From CAZEAN01 sp964510225 (GTDB taxonomy: Bacteria; Planctomycetota; Planctomycetia; Isosphaerales; Isosphaeraceae): a DNA stretch of 64,000 bases. A program made the position numbers and the translations under genes. The stretch covers positions 1 to 64,000 of the forward strand of contig CAZEAN010000002.1 in NCBI GenBank assembly GCA_964510225.1. Direction: 5' to 3'. Shown in pieces: positions 17,647-27,400 of this stretch (position 1 is its first letter; each line of letters opens with the position of its first letter). The notes beneath the pieces were generated by a model. The model was not told the origin of the DNA. It saw only the letters and a list, made by a program, of their open reading frames with translations, and made no database searches.

Positions 17647-19199
17647 CTATTCAGGACCGCCTCCGGTTCTTTAGTTGGTTTGCGACGCGAGACCTTTATG
17701 ACGACGGAGCGAGACGAACGACTAACGTCAATCGGCTTTCCATCGTCTTAGTTACTGCATTTGCGATCACCGCCTTGGGACTTGCGTTCGGAATCCGCGA
17801 AACCCGTCGAGCGCGGCTTGAGCAACGACCACTGGCACTCTGCCTGACGATCGGTGACCCCAACATTGATCCTCCTCAAGTGAACCCGGAGATCTTGGCC
17901 ACTCTTCGGGGTGATCTTCGTGAGCGCTTGGGGGATGGTTTTGTCGGTTGTCACTCTTTTGCTGTGGTCAAACACGATTGGTACGAGTTCCCCGACGACC
18001 TCGAGAGCGTGCCTGAGAGTAGTATCAGCATCCGCGGTCGGACCATGGCCCCCGATGATCCGCTCCAGGCAAGCCTTCAATTCGTTCAGGGGGGGGCGTT
18101 TAATCGTTCTGAGCAGGAGGGCATCATCGTTACCGAAGAGATGCTCACCGTGCTGAATGGCAAGTGGCCGGAGGTCGATGAGGTTCAGCTCCGTGTCTTC
18201 GATCAACCGTTCTCGATTCCGATTGCTGGTGTAATCAAGAGCCTTCCCGGCGACTTCAAGTTCATCGTTACCGAAGCCACCGAAGCAATCATTCTACGTC
18301 AACAGGCGAACACGGGGGCTCGATCGATCAAGACGGGATCGGTTCCGCAAGACTGGCCTGAGCCGCCCAACGATCTCTTCCTGGGGTTTGACCATCCGTT
18401 GTTTGAACTCTTCACGAACGAACTCTATGAAATCTCGATTGCGCGCCGGGTCCCTGCTGCCGAGGACAGTTCACGGTACTCCTGGATCCTCGAATCAAAC
18501 AGGATCGATCCGCCTCGTTGGATCACTTGGGAGAACTTGCTGAACGCAATCAATCGAGTCCTGGTTGACGAAGGGTTTTCAAGCGCCGGAGATCTCTTTC
18601 GGGAGTATGAACCACTCGAATTCGAGGGTAAGGAGATCCCTTGGCCTCCTTCCGCGTTCGACATGGCGGGGATCTATGTGGCTGATCTCAACCATCTCGA
18701 CTCTGCAGCCGCGATCGCGCAGTCGAATCAGTTCCCAGTCAATACCGATGTGATCGACCAGCTCAAAGCGATTGACGAGGCTTCTGGAGTGGCCCTCGTG
18801 GTCGCCCTCATCGTTGGCGCTCTTTTAATGATCAATATTTGCGCAAACATGTGGACGATCCAGAAGCTCCGGGCCGAGCAAAAGCTCACCGAGATCGGGA
18901 TGCTCAAGGCAATTGGGATGGACGAAGGGGCTCTCCGCAATCTCTTTCTCTTCGAGTCATGGCTGGTCTGGCGGGTTGGGACAGTTGTCGGACTGATTGT
19001 GGGCGTTGGGGCCGGCTATCTTTGCTCTTGGTGCTTGATTGCCGAGACGCCGGAAGAAGTCTGGACTGGTTTTCAATCCCCTTGGTATCTATTTGTGCTG
19101 ATTCCGTTCATTACAGGGATCACCTTCTTTTGGAGCACCGTCTCAGGGACCAAATTTGCACGCGAGGCTTCGCCGATCGAGACCTTGGCGGCGAATTGA
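17643..19199 (+). CDS. FtsX/MacB-type ABC permease, cluster gene 5
   Basis: 518 aa. One N-terminal helix (about 33-52, SIVLVTAFAITALGLAFGI) is followed by a roughly 320-residue periplasmic domain. Three C-terminal helices lie near 379-402, 438-465 and 480-502. The FtsX core box LRAEQKLTEIGMLKAIGMDEGALRNLFLFES matches the MacB/LolC pattern (K-x-EIG-LKA-G). ATG overlaps the ATPase stop (ATGA-type), so the two are translationally coupled. Four helices with a big first loop define the mechanotransmission ABC class. A short dyad (GGATCA / TGATCC, 19213-19230) lies after the stop and may end this transcription unit before the GTPase gene. Confidence 0.9.
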   Translation: MTIQDRLRFFSWFATRDLYDDGARRTTNVNRLSIVLVTAFAITALGLAFGIRETRRARLEQRPLALCLTIGDPNIDPPQVNPEILATLRGDLRERLGDGFVGCHSFAVVKHDWYEFPDDLESVPESSISIRGRTMAPDDPLQASLQFVQGGAFNRSEQEGIIVTEEMLTVLNGKWPEVDEVQLRVFDQPFSIPIAGVIKSLPGDFKFIVTEATEAIILRQQANTGARSIKTGSVPQDWPEPPNDLFLGFDHPLFELFTNELYEISIARRVPAAEDSSRYSWILESNRIDPPRWITWENLLNAINRVLVDEGFSSAGDLFREYEPLEFEGKEIPWPPSAFDMAGIYVADLNHLDSAAAIAQSNQFPVNTDVIDQLKAIDEASGVALVVALIVGALLMINICANMWTIQKLRAEQKLTEIGMLKAIGMDEGALRNLFLFESWLVWRVGTVVGLIVGVGAGYLCSWCLIAETPEEVWTGFQSPWYLFVLIPFITGITFFWSTVSGTKFAREASPIETLAAN

Positions 19200-19381
19200 A
19201 TTGAGACGATTCGGATCAGGCGTTTGATCCTTCTTCCGGAAACCTGACGTGGATTGGGACAATTGCGGTCAAGTTTGCAAGCCGCTACCTTGGAAAGCGT
19301 CTCCCAAGATCGAGATCAAAGCTGTTGCCGTCAAATATTTCTCGGCGCCAAAAAATTTATAAGCGAACTAAACACTCAAAG

Positions 19382-21607
19382 ATGAACGCACTATTGAACT
19401 GTAACGAAATTCAGGTTCGATTAATCTTGTGTCTTCGAGTTGCCGCGATTCTCTTCGGATTCTCGTTGGGTGCAGAAGTCCAAGCGCAAGCGCCGGCTCG
19501 GACCCTCGACGAACTTCAGACCGATCTCCGCGTCGCGCGACGCGATTTGCTTGATCTCCAGCTCGAAGAATTCGTCCTCAAGGCTCGTGTCAATGGTTTA
19601 GACACCTATCTTCAATTTCTGGACGAACAATCTCAGAGCCAGCAACCGAACCAAGCCATCACTCCTGGGTTCAAGCCAACTCAAGCCTTTAAGGAGGAGA
19701 TTCTTCAAGCCCTTTCGAGTGAGAGCGCGACGAACGGTCGGCTCGATGGCCTTCGCTACTTTCAGGCGAGGGCCGATCAAGGTCAGAACGAAGCACGTCA
19801 AGCATTGAGCGAACTCTTGAAACAAGAGCAAGAACTCCAGCTCCGGGCGGCGAAGGAGGGCGCTGAGGAATTCGACCCAGGTTCGCAGGGGGTCGTGGGA
19901 TCAATCGCTCAAGAAGTCTTGAATGGCCTCCGGGCTTATTGGTGGATCTATGGACTGGTCCTCCTGCTCTTCTGGGGGCTGACGGCTCATCAGTCTCGGA
20001 TCAGGTTTCGGAAGTGGTGGCACACGAAAATCTCCAAACCAGTCCTTATCTTAATGGGTCTGGGTCTTTCGAGCCTGGCGGGCTGTTCCAGTCCAGAGTC
20101 ACTGCTTCGTGACTCCGCTGACGATCAATTCCAACGGCAGCAGTTGATGGGTGAAATCAGTGTCGTTAGCCAACAGCAGACGCAACAAGAGCGGGTAAAC
20201 ACAGACCTTCAAGGTAAAGTCAACGCGTTAGAAGCAGAGGCACGGGCAAAGGGGGTCGAACTCCTCAGCCTTGGGCTTCCACTCACGATCGAAGAGGAAG
20301 ATTGGACCAATTCCACTTTCGTAGAAAACGAGCTGGAAGTCCAAGATCAGCTGCGGAACATTCTCGTCGACGCCTCGGTGGCGCGTGAATTAGCCCAAGT
20401 AGCGGAAGATCGCCTCTTTGAGTTGCAAAAGACTCGCCCTGGTGGGTCAAGCCCATGGGAGTCCCGGCAAATCGTGCCAATCGCTGCGGGATGCATTCAA
20501 ATACTGATTGCCTTCATGGTGCTCCTGGTCGCGGTGCTCCCTTTTTCGAGGGTAATCCGCCAGCGGCAAGAGCGGCTGAAGAAAGAGAGTTCCCAATGCC
20601 CTCGGTGTCTCGCCCCCGAGAGTTTGGTCCGTGTCGAGAATAACTTTACGAATATGAGAAATGAGGCAATGTTTAATTATGAGTGCCAAGTTGCGGAGTG
20701 CGGCCAGATTACCTACCCCGAGGTGATCGGGCACCCGAGAACCTGTTTTCCGACCGTCGGCGTCCGCAATAGTGGCAAATCGCATTGGCTATTCACTTCG
20801 TATCAATATGTGCGCAATACGACAAATCTCGATCAGGCGACTCGGGCGCTCATCCAGAAGGTGACGACACCCGACGACTACATTTTTGAGGATTTGGTTG
20901 TCAACTATCTCGAAAAACATCGGAATCTGCCGGCTACACAATATGATACGCCCAAGCCGATCCTCTGTTATGTCAAAGATGCTGATTCCTTTGCACGTAA
21001 GTCAACCTTGGTGAATCTCTTTGACTTTTCTGGGGAGGTCATGTTCCGGGATCTCGCGTTGGACCCGATTCGACAACGCTCGTTGTTGTTTGACGGCTTC
21101 GTGCTTTTTCTTGATCCGACCCAAGTGATGCAAAACCAAGAGGGTGAACTTACCATTAATGATCAGATTGATGCGCTAGCACGGTTTCATGATGAGCTTC
21201 AGCGGATGCGAGGGATCCCACTCGGAGTGCCAATCGACGTACCGATCGCGGTCTGCATTTCGAAGATCGACATGCTGGTCAACAGGAACCCGATGGGAAC
21301 ACGCGCGGTCCGTTGGATTGAGGAACTCCGAGAGACGATGAGCTTTCGGACGACACGGCATCTCGTTGAAGAGCGTTCGAAGTTCACCGCAGAAGAGCTT
21401 CCGAGCATGTTCCCTGGCTGGGATATCCCCCGGATGCTCCGCGAGCGTTTCGGGTCCCGGTTCATGTTTTTCCCCGTCAGTGCGGTCGGGATCGAGGATG
21501 GAGAACTCGGAGAGGAGGACCTCTCAAGGAGGACCTGGGCCCCGTTTGGCATTATGGAGCCCCTACTCTGGCTTTTGCATATGCATGGTTATCGGGTTTT
21601 TCACTAA
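19382..21607 (+). CDS. Membrane-anchored TRAFAC-clade GTPase, cluster gene 6
   Basis: 741 aa. A cleavable-type signal (about 12-36) is followed by a coiled coil (TLDELQTDLRVARRDLLDLQLEEF). A helix at about 185-205 and a basic loop (SRIRFRKWWHTKISK) lead to a second helix at 218-236. A periplasmic coiled coil of about 125 residues follows, then a third helix at about 363-388. The cytoplasmic end has a zinc ribbon (CPRC near 406, then C-x5-C near 435) and a P-loop GTPase: G1 GVRNSGKS near 460, G3 DFSGE near 548, G4 SKID near 627, G5 SAVG near 699. This fits the GTPases that co-occur with GAP1 proteins. The positive-inside rule supports this topology. The ATG at 19382 has no good ribosome site, and a TTG at 19325 is possible. 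Confidence 0.82.
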   Translation: MNALLNCNEIQVRLILCLRVAAILFGFSLGAEVQAQAPARTLDELQTDLRVARRDLLDLQLEEFVLKARVNGLDTYLQFLDEQSQSQQPNQAITPGFKPTQAFKEEILQALSSESATNGRLDGLRYFQARADQGQNEARQALSELLKQEQELQLRAAKEGAEEFDPGSQGVVGSIAQEVLNGLRAYWWIYGLVLLLFWGLTAHQSRIRFRKWWHTKISKPVLILMGLGLSSLAGCSSPESLLRDSADDQFQRQQLMGEISVVSQQQTQQERVNTDLQGKVNALEAEARAKGVELLSLGLPLTIEEEDWTNSTFVENELEVQDQLRNILVDASVARELAQVAEDRLFELQKTRPGGSSPWESRQIVPIAAGCIQILIAFMVLLVAVLPFSRVIRQRQERLKKESSQCPRCLAPESLVRVENNFTNMRNEAMFNYECQVAECGQITYPEVIGHPRTCFPTVGVRNSGKSHWLFTSYQYVRNTTNLDQATRALIQKVTTPDDYIFEDLVVNYLEKHRNLPATQYDTPKPILCYVKDADSFARKSTLVNLFDFSGEVMFRDLALDPIRQRSLLFDGFVLFLDPTQVMQNQEGELTINDQIDALARFHDELQRMRGIPLGVPIDVPIAVCISKIDMLVNRNPMGTRAVRWIEELRETMSFRTTRHLVEERSKFTAEELPSMFPGWDIPRMLRERFGSRFMFFPVSAVGIEDGELGEEDLSRRTWAPFGIMEPLLWLLHMHGYRVFH

Positions 21608-21645
21608 TCAAGCGTGATTGTCGTTGATTTTGAAAGGATTTGCTG

Positions 21646-24381
21646 ATGGCTTGGCCCCAGGCCGTCGATTACCGAGACGCGATTCAGCAGCCCAAACGCG
21701 CATTTCGTGACCCTCGACTGCAATCCTGTACCGCCGAGAAAAACCGACTCGGTGTCCCTTCGACACGGTCAGGGGCGCGGGCGAACGTGTACAAGCTGAG
21801 CGATCCTTCGGGGACCACGACTGCGGTCCGCGTCTTTCTTTCTCCGAACCCTGATCGTGAGCGTCGCTACCAGGTTGTCGATACCCATCTCCGGACTCAC
21901 AAGCCGTCCTGTATTGTCGACTTCTCGTACCAGTCTGAGGGGATCGTGGTCGGAGGGAACGCCTACCCGATCATGACAATGGAGTGGGTCAGCGGCCAAC
22001 GATTCTCGACCTGGATGGAACAGAAAGTTGCCGACGGTGATACTGATGCACTCCGAGCCATGGCCGATCGTTGGGCAGAAGTGATCGTCGATCTCCGCGA
22101 CCACAACATTGCCCACGGTGATCTCCAACACGGGAACATTCTCGTTGTCGGGAACGACCTCGTTTTAGTGGACTACGATTGTATGTGCGTTCCACAGTTG
22201 GTTGGACAGCCAGCGCTCGAAGAGGGGCTCCCCGCTTATCAGCATCCCAAACGACCCTCAGAGCCACTTTCATTAGAACTCGATCACTTCCCAGCATGGA
22301 TTATCTTTGTGGCGCTCCGGGCGGTCGCGGCGGATCTGACGCTTTGGAAGACGTATGTAGAGGACACCCAAAATGAAAATATGCTCTTTTCCGAACAAGA
22401 CTTGCTCGATCCTGGCAACTCGACTCTCTGGGCCGATCTCGCCAATTCACCCGACCCCGAAGTTGCCGACTGGGCTTCAGAACTCTTTGACACCCTCCTG
22501 AAGCCGTTCGAAGAGATTGAACCCTTTGGCTTCGACCCTTTTGGACCACTCGAAGATGCTGCCAAGACGCGGAATTGGATTCAGTTAGTACAACTCGCGG
22601 GCAAGATCGCGACAGGTACCAAGCCGGTTCCTCCACATCTCGTTCCGCTTATTGATGAGGCAAGAAAGCGGCTTGAAGCACGTGATCGATTGTCGAAAGC
22701 GCTTCAGGGTAGTGATCCTCGGAAGGTCAAACCGTCCTACGCACCTCAACTTCTCGACGATTGGGATGACTGCGAGCAACTAGTCGCCGACGCGAAGCGA
22801 GCGCTTCACCAAGTCTCGGTGCTCGATCAACTTCAAGCTGCCTGCAAGGCTCCCGGAAACGGCCGGCCGTTGGTGGCACTCTGGGCACAACACGCTGCCG
22901 AGCTACAGGGGATCGCCGAGGCGGATAGGATCCGGGAGACGGTCGACCAGTGGGCCCGTAAGATCGATTCGGCGACTCAGTTTCTCCACCTCCTGAGTCG
23001 ATCCCAGTCGACTGTGGAGGAGATCGCTGAAGCCTGGGAAGCCCTAGAAGCCGAGGGAGGCCATCCCGATGTGGATTCGGCTTCAGAGGATCGTGGGAGG
23101 GAGGCACTGAAGTGTGCCCGTTGCTTGTGGACAATCCAGGCAATCCCTCCTGATGAGACCGAGATGAACGATCGTCGTCTCCTCGATCTCTGGGATGACC
23201 AGCTCCTTCAGGGGATCCCAGGAGCCGATCCCTACCGCATTCGGATGGAAGCCGCCTCGGAGCGAATCCAAGCCCTTGAAGTACTTGCCGAGACAGTTAG
23301 CCAGGTTGATGCCGGACAGGCTTCGGATGAGGAAATTCTCAAGGTTGCCGAGCAGCTTCCACTGGGTTACGCACCGTCCTTCTCCTCGAGGATTCAACAG
23401 GCTGAGCTAAAACTCGAATCACTCCAGGCACTCCAAAAGGCGATCGACGCCGTCCCTCAACTGGACCTTCCGATCGCGGATGCCTGGGAGAACGCGCAGA
23501 ATCGAGGATTCAGCCCCAATGATCCGGTGACGTTGGCCCGTTGCAGGTTGGCGGTCCAACGTCGGAATGCCCTGGAGCGGCTTCAAGCGATCTCAGGGAC
23601 GATTCCGCTGGATCAGCAAGACCAACAGTGGCTCAGCTTTTGGGATGACAGGATCCTGAACGGTTGTTACGAGGCGCTGGGACTCCGGCCCCGATTTGAG
23701 GTGGCGAGGGATCGGGACCAAGCCTGGTACGATTTCAAGGAAGCGATGGACCAACGTGATGCAGCACGGGTCCGAGCGATAGTTCAGGGTCCGGTTCTTC
23801 AAGGTTATCCCCCGCTGCAACCGCTCCTCCCGGACGTCGAGGAACTCCTTGAGATCAGCGCGCGGATTGCAACGGTGATCGATGCCATTGCCTCCGGAAA
23901 CGATGATACCTTGGAACGTGAACTCGATCTCGCGATGCTCCGATTTTACCCTCGCGAGTTTGCGCCTTATCGGCACCAGATCGAGTCGTGGATTACGGAT
24001 CGAGTGATGGCTCAGCAGCTCCGGACCAGTAATCCGGAGTGGATTCCAGAACCAGGAAACAAGGTTCGAGTTCGTTGGGTTTGGCACCCATCAAAGTTGA
24101 TTGACCACTGCCGAATCGCGCATGATCAATCAATCTTCTTTCGAGATCCCATTGAGGCGGAGCAATATGGGGGGACCATGAAACTCTCAAGGGCAGACTA
24201 CTCCCGGAACGGTGGGTGTCGGCTTCAACTCCTCCATAGTCGCCTCTGTGTGACGATTTGGCCGGTTGTCGATCTTGGCTGGGGTGAACTCACAGGAAGA
24301 CCGCTCCAAATCGGGCCGATCTCGTCGAAACCGCCCTCGACTCGGAGCACAAGGGACCGCTGGTCGCGATTCCGCAAATAG
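21646..24381 (+). CDS. Atypical protein kinase-like protein with long helical tail, cluster gene 7
   Basis: 911 aa. A kinase-like fold spans about residues 40-230: a degenerate glycine loop SGARANVYKL, then AVRVFL near 58-63 where typical kinases have AVKxL (Lys replaced by Arg), then EWVSGQRF in the hinge. Catalytic loop HGDLQHGN is near 157-164 and the Mg loop DYD (for DFG) near 176. The AVR form is common in a bacterial 'protein kinase family' group with AVRCFLR, so it is probably not decay. The remaining 650 residues are helical and contain repeated L-W-D-D-x-L-L and A-W-E-A units of roughly 80 residues, suggesting a scaffold. AAAGGA seven bases upstream selects the ATG at 21646 over the TTG at 21640. 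Context: GTPase before, GAP1-like gene after. Confidence 0.82.
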   Translation: MAWPQAVDYRDAIQQPKRAFRDPRLQSCTAEKNRLGVPSTRSGARANVYKLSDPSGTTTAVRVFLSPNPDRERRYQVVDTHLRTHKPSCIVDFSYQSEGIVVGGNAYPIMTMEWVSGQRFSTWMEQKVADGDTDALRAMADRWAEVIVDLRDHNIAHGDLQHGNILVVGNDLVLVDYDCMCVPQLVGQPALEEGLPAYQHPKRPSEPLSLELDHFPAWIIFVALRAVAADLTLWKTYVEDTQNENMLFSEQDLLDPGNSTLWADLANSPDPEVADWASELFDTLLKPFEEIEPFGFDPFGPLEDAAKTRNWIQLVQLAGKIATGTKPVPPHLVPLIDEARKRLEARDRLSKALQGSDPRKVKPSYAPQLLDDWDDCEQLVADAKRALHQVSVLDQLQAACKAPGNGRPLVALWAQHAAELQGIAEADRIRETVDQWARKIDSATQFLHLLSRSQSTVEEIAEAWEALEAEGGHPDVDSASEDRGREALKCARCLWTIQAIPPDETEMNDRRLLDLWDDQLLQGIPGADPYRIRMEAASERIQALEVLAETVSQVDAGQASDEEILKVAEQLPLGYAPSFSSRIQQAELKLESLQALQKAIDAVPQLDLPIADAWENAQNRGFSPNDPVTLARCRLAVQRRNALERLQAISGTIPLDQQDQQWLSFWDDRILNGCYEALGLRPRFEVARDRDQAWYDFKEAMDQRDAARVRAIVQGPVLQGYPPLQPLLPDVEELLEISARIATVIDAIASGNDDTLERELDLAMLRFYPREFAPYRHQIESWITDRVMAQQLRTSNPEWIPEPGNKVRVRWVWHPSKLIDHCRIAHDQSIFFRDPIEAEQYGGTMKLSRADYSRNGGCRLQLLHSRLCVTIWPVVDLGWGELTGRPLQIGPISSKPPSTRSTRDRWSRFRK

Positions 24382-24434
24382 CAGGCGAGTCTTCTCTAGT
24401 ACTGGCCTGAATGAATTCGATCGGAGCAGAAGTA

Positions 24435-27400
24435 ATGGCAGCGCTGCCAGGTCAACGCAGTAGCAACCGAATCTCCAAGGGGAGAATCGAGCAGGTCTTT
24501 GTGACGCACTGTCTCAAAGCCGAGAGTGTGTTGCGCCAGGCGGGGTACAGTGTTCGAGCTGCATCGACCGATGATGAGAAGCTACTGCGGGTCGCGTTAG
24601 ATCTTCCTGGTTTGCAAGTGCCACTGAGCACTGGTGCGACTCCACTCGATGTTGATCAGGCCCCCCGTCGTCTTGCACTCCAGAAGACCGAGGACGGTCA
24701 GGCTCTCTTAACCTGCACGTCGTACTTGCCCTTCGACAGTTCGAGCCCTCCTAGGCCCCACTCCTATTTCTCGCACACGCTACAGCTTGACCAGCTAGAT
24801 CCGCTCGAAGCGATCCGCTCTTGGGGGGCAGATGGTTGGGTCTCGACCTATGATTCAGGCGCCCCATTACGCCTGCCGAGCCTTGATCAGATTCCCGAAC
24901 AGGGACTATTGAACGACGATGTACTGAGCCAGTTTCTGGCGGATCAGCCGCAACCCGTAACGCAGCAGTTAGCCACGACGTATCTCCCTGAGCGTTTCCT
25001 AAACGATCCAGAACGTCGACGACGGTTAGTCGCTCAGGCACTCCATGGCTTCCTCCTTGCAACTGAGGAACAAGGAACACGGTCTCGGCTTACGATTCAA
25101 GCCGAACCAGGAGTTGTCGCCCTCTTGATTTACGCGATCGCCAGACTCTTACCTCCCTCGGTTACTAAAGGGATGACTTTTAGTACCTATGAAGCTGCAC
25201 ACGCCACCCTCCGTTCTGCGACGAACACCATCTGTGGTACTTACCAGAGTAATCTTCAACGAGGCTTGGAAAGTAGTTATCTCGAACGACTTGGATTCGG
25301 GATCGATACGTCGTTAAATGTCGTCTCTACAGCACTCCGAGATCGACGGTGCAACGAGTTAGTTCAATTGGCAGTGCAGCAGGATTGGGCCACAATTGCT
25401 CTTGTCCATGATCATTGGCAACGTGCCAACCTCCCATTGAAGATTCAGATCGGCGAGCTTCCTTTCCTACAGATTGACTATAGCAGAGCAACTCGGGATC
25501 AGTTGGATCCACAACATGCCCGATCTGCGACTTGGTCGGCTTTGAAAGAGGACCCCGTCATCATTGAACGGATCTGGCCTCGACTCTTTCAGTTGCGCCA
25601 CCAGCCGGATCTCGTGCAACTCTATCAGGAGGTTTATGACCGGGAACCCCATCTCGCGACGATCCGGAGTGCCTGTGTCAAAGAGATCCGGAAGGGCTCC
25701 ACGAGCCAATGGTCCTTAGAATGGACCCTGCTCAAGTCGATTGTTCCGAATGATCGTCGTCGGTTGCTTGAGCAACTCATGAGTGTGCTCGCCGAGGTTG
25801 ATCCACAATCGACTGGAAACAATCCTCCCGCCTTCGAGATTCGTCTTGGTTTGCTTCATGAGTTGAACGGACTGAAACCGCATGACGACACCTTAGTTCA
25901 GCGTCATCAATGGCTGCTGACGGTCCAGGACGGCGACGAACTCAATCAGCTAGTCAGTACGAGTTTGCCTGAGAACTGGATTGTCTGGGGGCTCATCAGC
26001 GCGGTTGATGCCGCCGGCATCGATCCGATCGACGTCATCAATGAACTCCCGAGTGGATCGGATCGTCAACGGATCTTCTGCGATCAACTCACGTATGCTC
26101 CGAACCGTCTGGAAGCAATCGACCGGTTGTTAGGTGTCGATGATCAGAAATCGTATGGGCTTCTCATCGATCTTCTTGACAACAGTGTCGAGTTCGATGG
26201 TGAGCAATTAGAGCGTCTGCTCACTAATCACCTCATTGCAGATCCCGAGCGCGTGGCTGATTGGATCAACGAGACACGATTCAACCGATTGGCCGCTGCC
26301 TTGACGCCGGGTAGTGAGTTGATCCGACGACTCTGGAACCAGCTCGCAGGATTGATGAACGAGAATGCACTGGTTGGAGGGAGGCGAGAGCAGCGGCCCT
26401 TCAGGATTGCCTCAAGCGCGATCGAACAGCTAGGTGCCGAAGTGCTGCCGTCGAGTGTCCGCGAGATCGTGCAGTCGTGGGTTCTTCTGTTCCGACACCT
26501 TGATCAACCTGGATTAGGGTCGCAACAAGGATGGAACCATCATGAATCACTGTCACGTGCCTGTGATGTCTGTGAGATTGGTTCACGTTCCGATTTGCTG
26601 GTACGGGTCCTGAAATCAAGACTCGGCGAATCTCCCTCAGGTGCCCTCAGTAGTAGAGAGCGTGATCGATTCCACGCGACTGTCGCTGGCTTCAGTGCTC
26701 AGGGCGATCTCGTTAATATCTTCAGACGATTAATCAAGACGGTTAATAATGAAGGAATCCCTACAGCAACTCGTATTGACCTTTTGGTGAGCTTCCTCGA
26801 ACAAGAATTGCCTTCCGGTACAGAGCGACTCGACCTTGCTCGATCCTATGAAAAACATCTGCCACCCGAAGTCGTTCAGCAGATCGAACAGGCAGTCAGA
26901 CAGGAAAGAAAGCAAGCTGCCGCTGAAGCAAGCGTTGTAACGTTGCGTGAACGATCCTCCACCAGTCAACAATACCAGTATTCTTCGGACCATCATTCAA
27001 GCCTTCTCCGACTCATCCTCTTCACAGCCGCTGGTCTGATCCTCGGTGTGATTGTGGGGGGCGTTGTCATTTCCATCCCTGTTCGGAATGACTTGCGAAA
27101 AACGGAACAATCTCTCCGAGTGCAGACAACGAGAGAGGAAGAAGTTGCTCAGTTGGCTCAGAATCTCCAGGGAGCGGTTCGAGAAAGCCAAGAAAACCCG
27201 AGGCAGCCTTCAATCGACATCGGGATGCTCAACGAAGCCATTGAACCGTACCGGCAGGAGCATGACCGAGCCTCTGAATCGACTGGTATGTTGGTCGCGT
27301 TCGTTGACGCTCTCGTTGCTCAAGACAGAACACGACAACAGAATATGGCAACGGGTTCTTCCAAGGTAGAGGACCTGGAGTCTATGCTCTCTCGACTGAG

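Noticed and set aside
14327..19199. Type VI secretion locus
   Set aside because: The SH3-vWA protein recalls TssR, but no sheath, tube, baseplate, ClpV or membrane-complex gene is present in the window.
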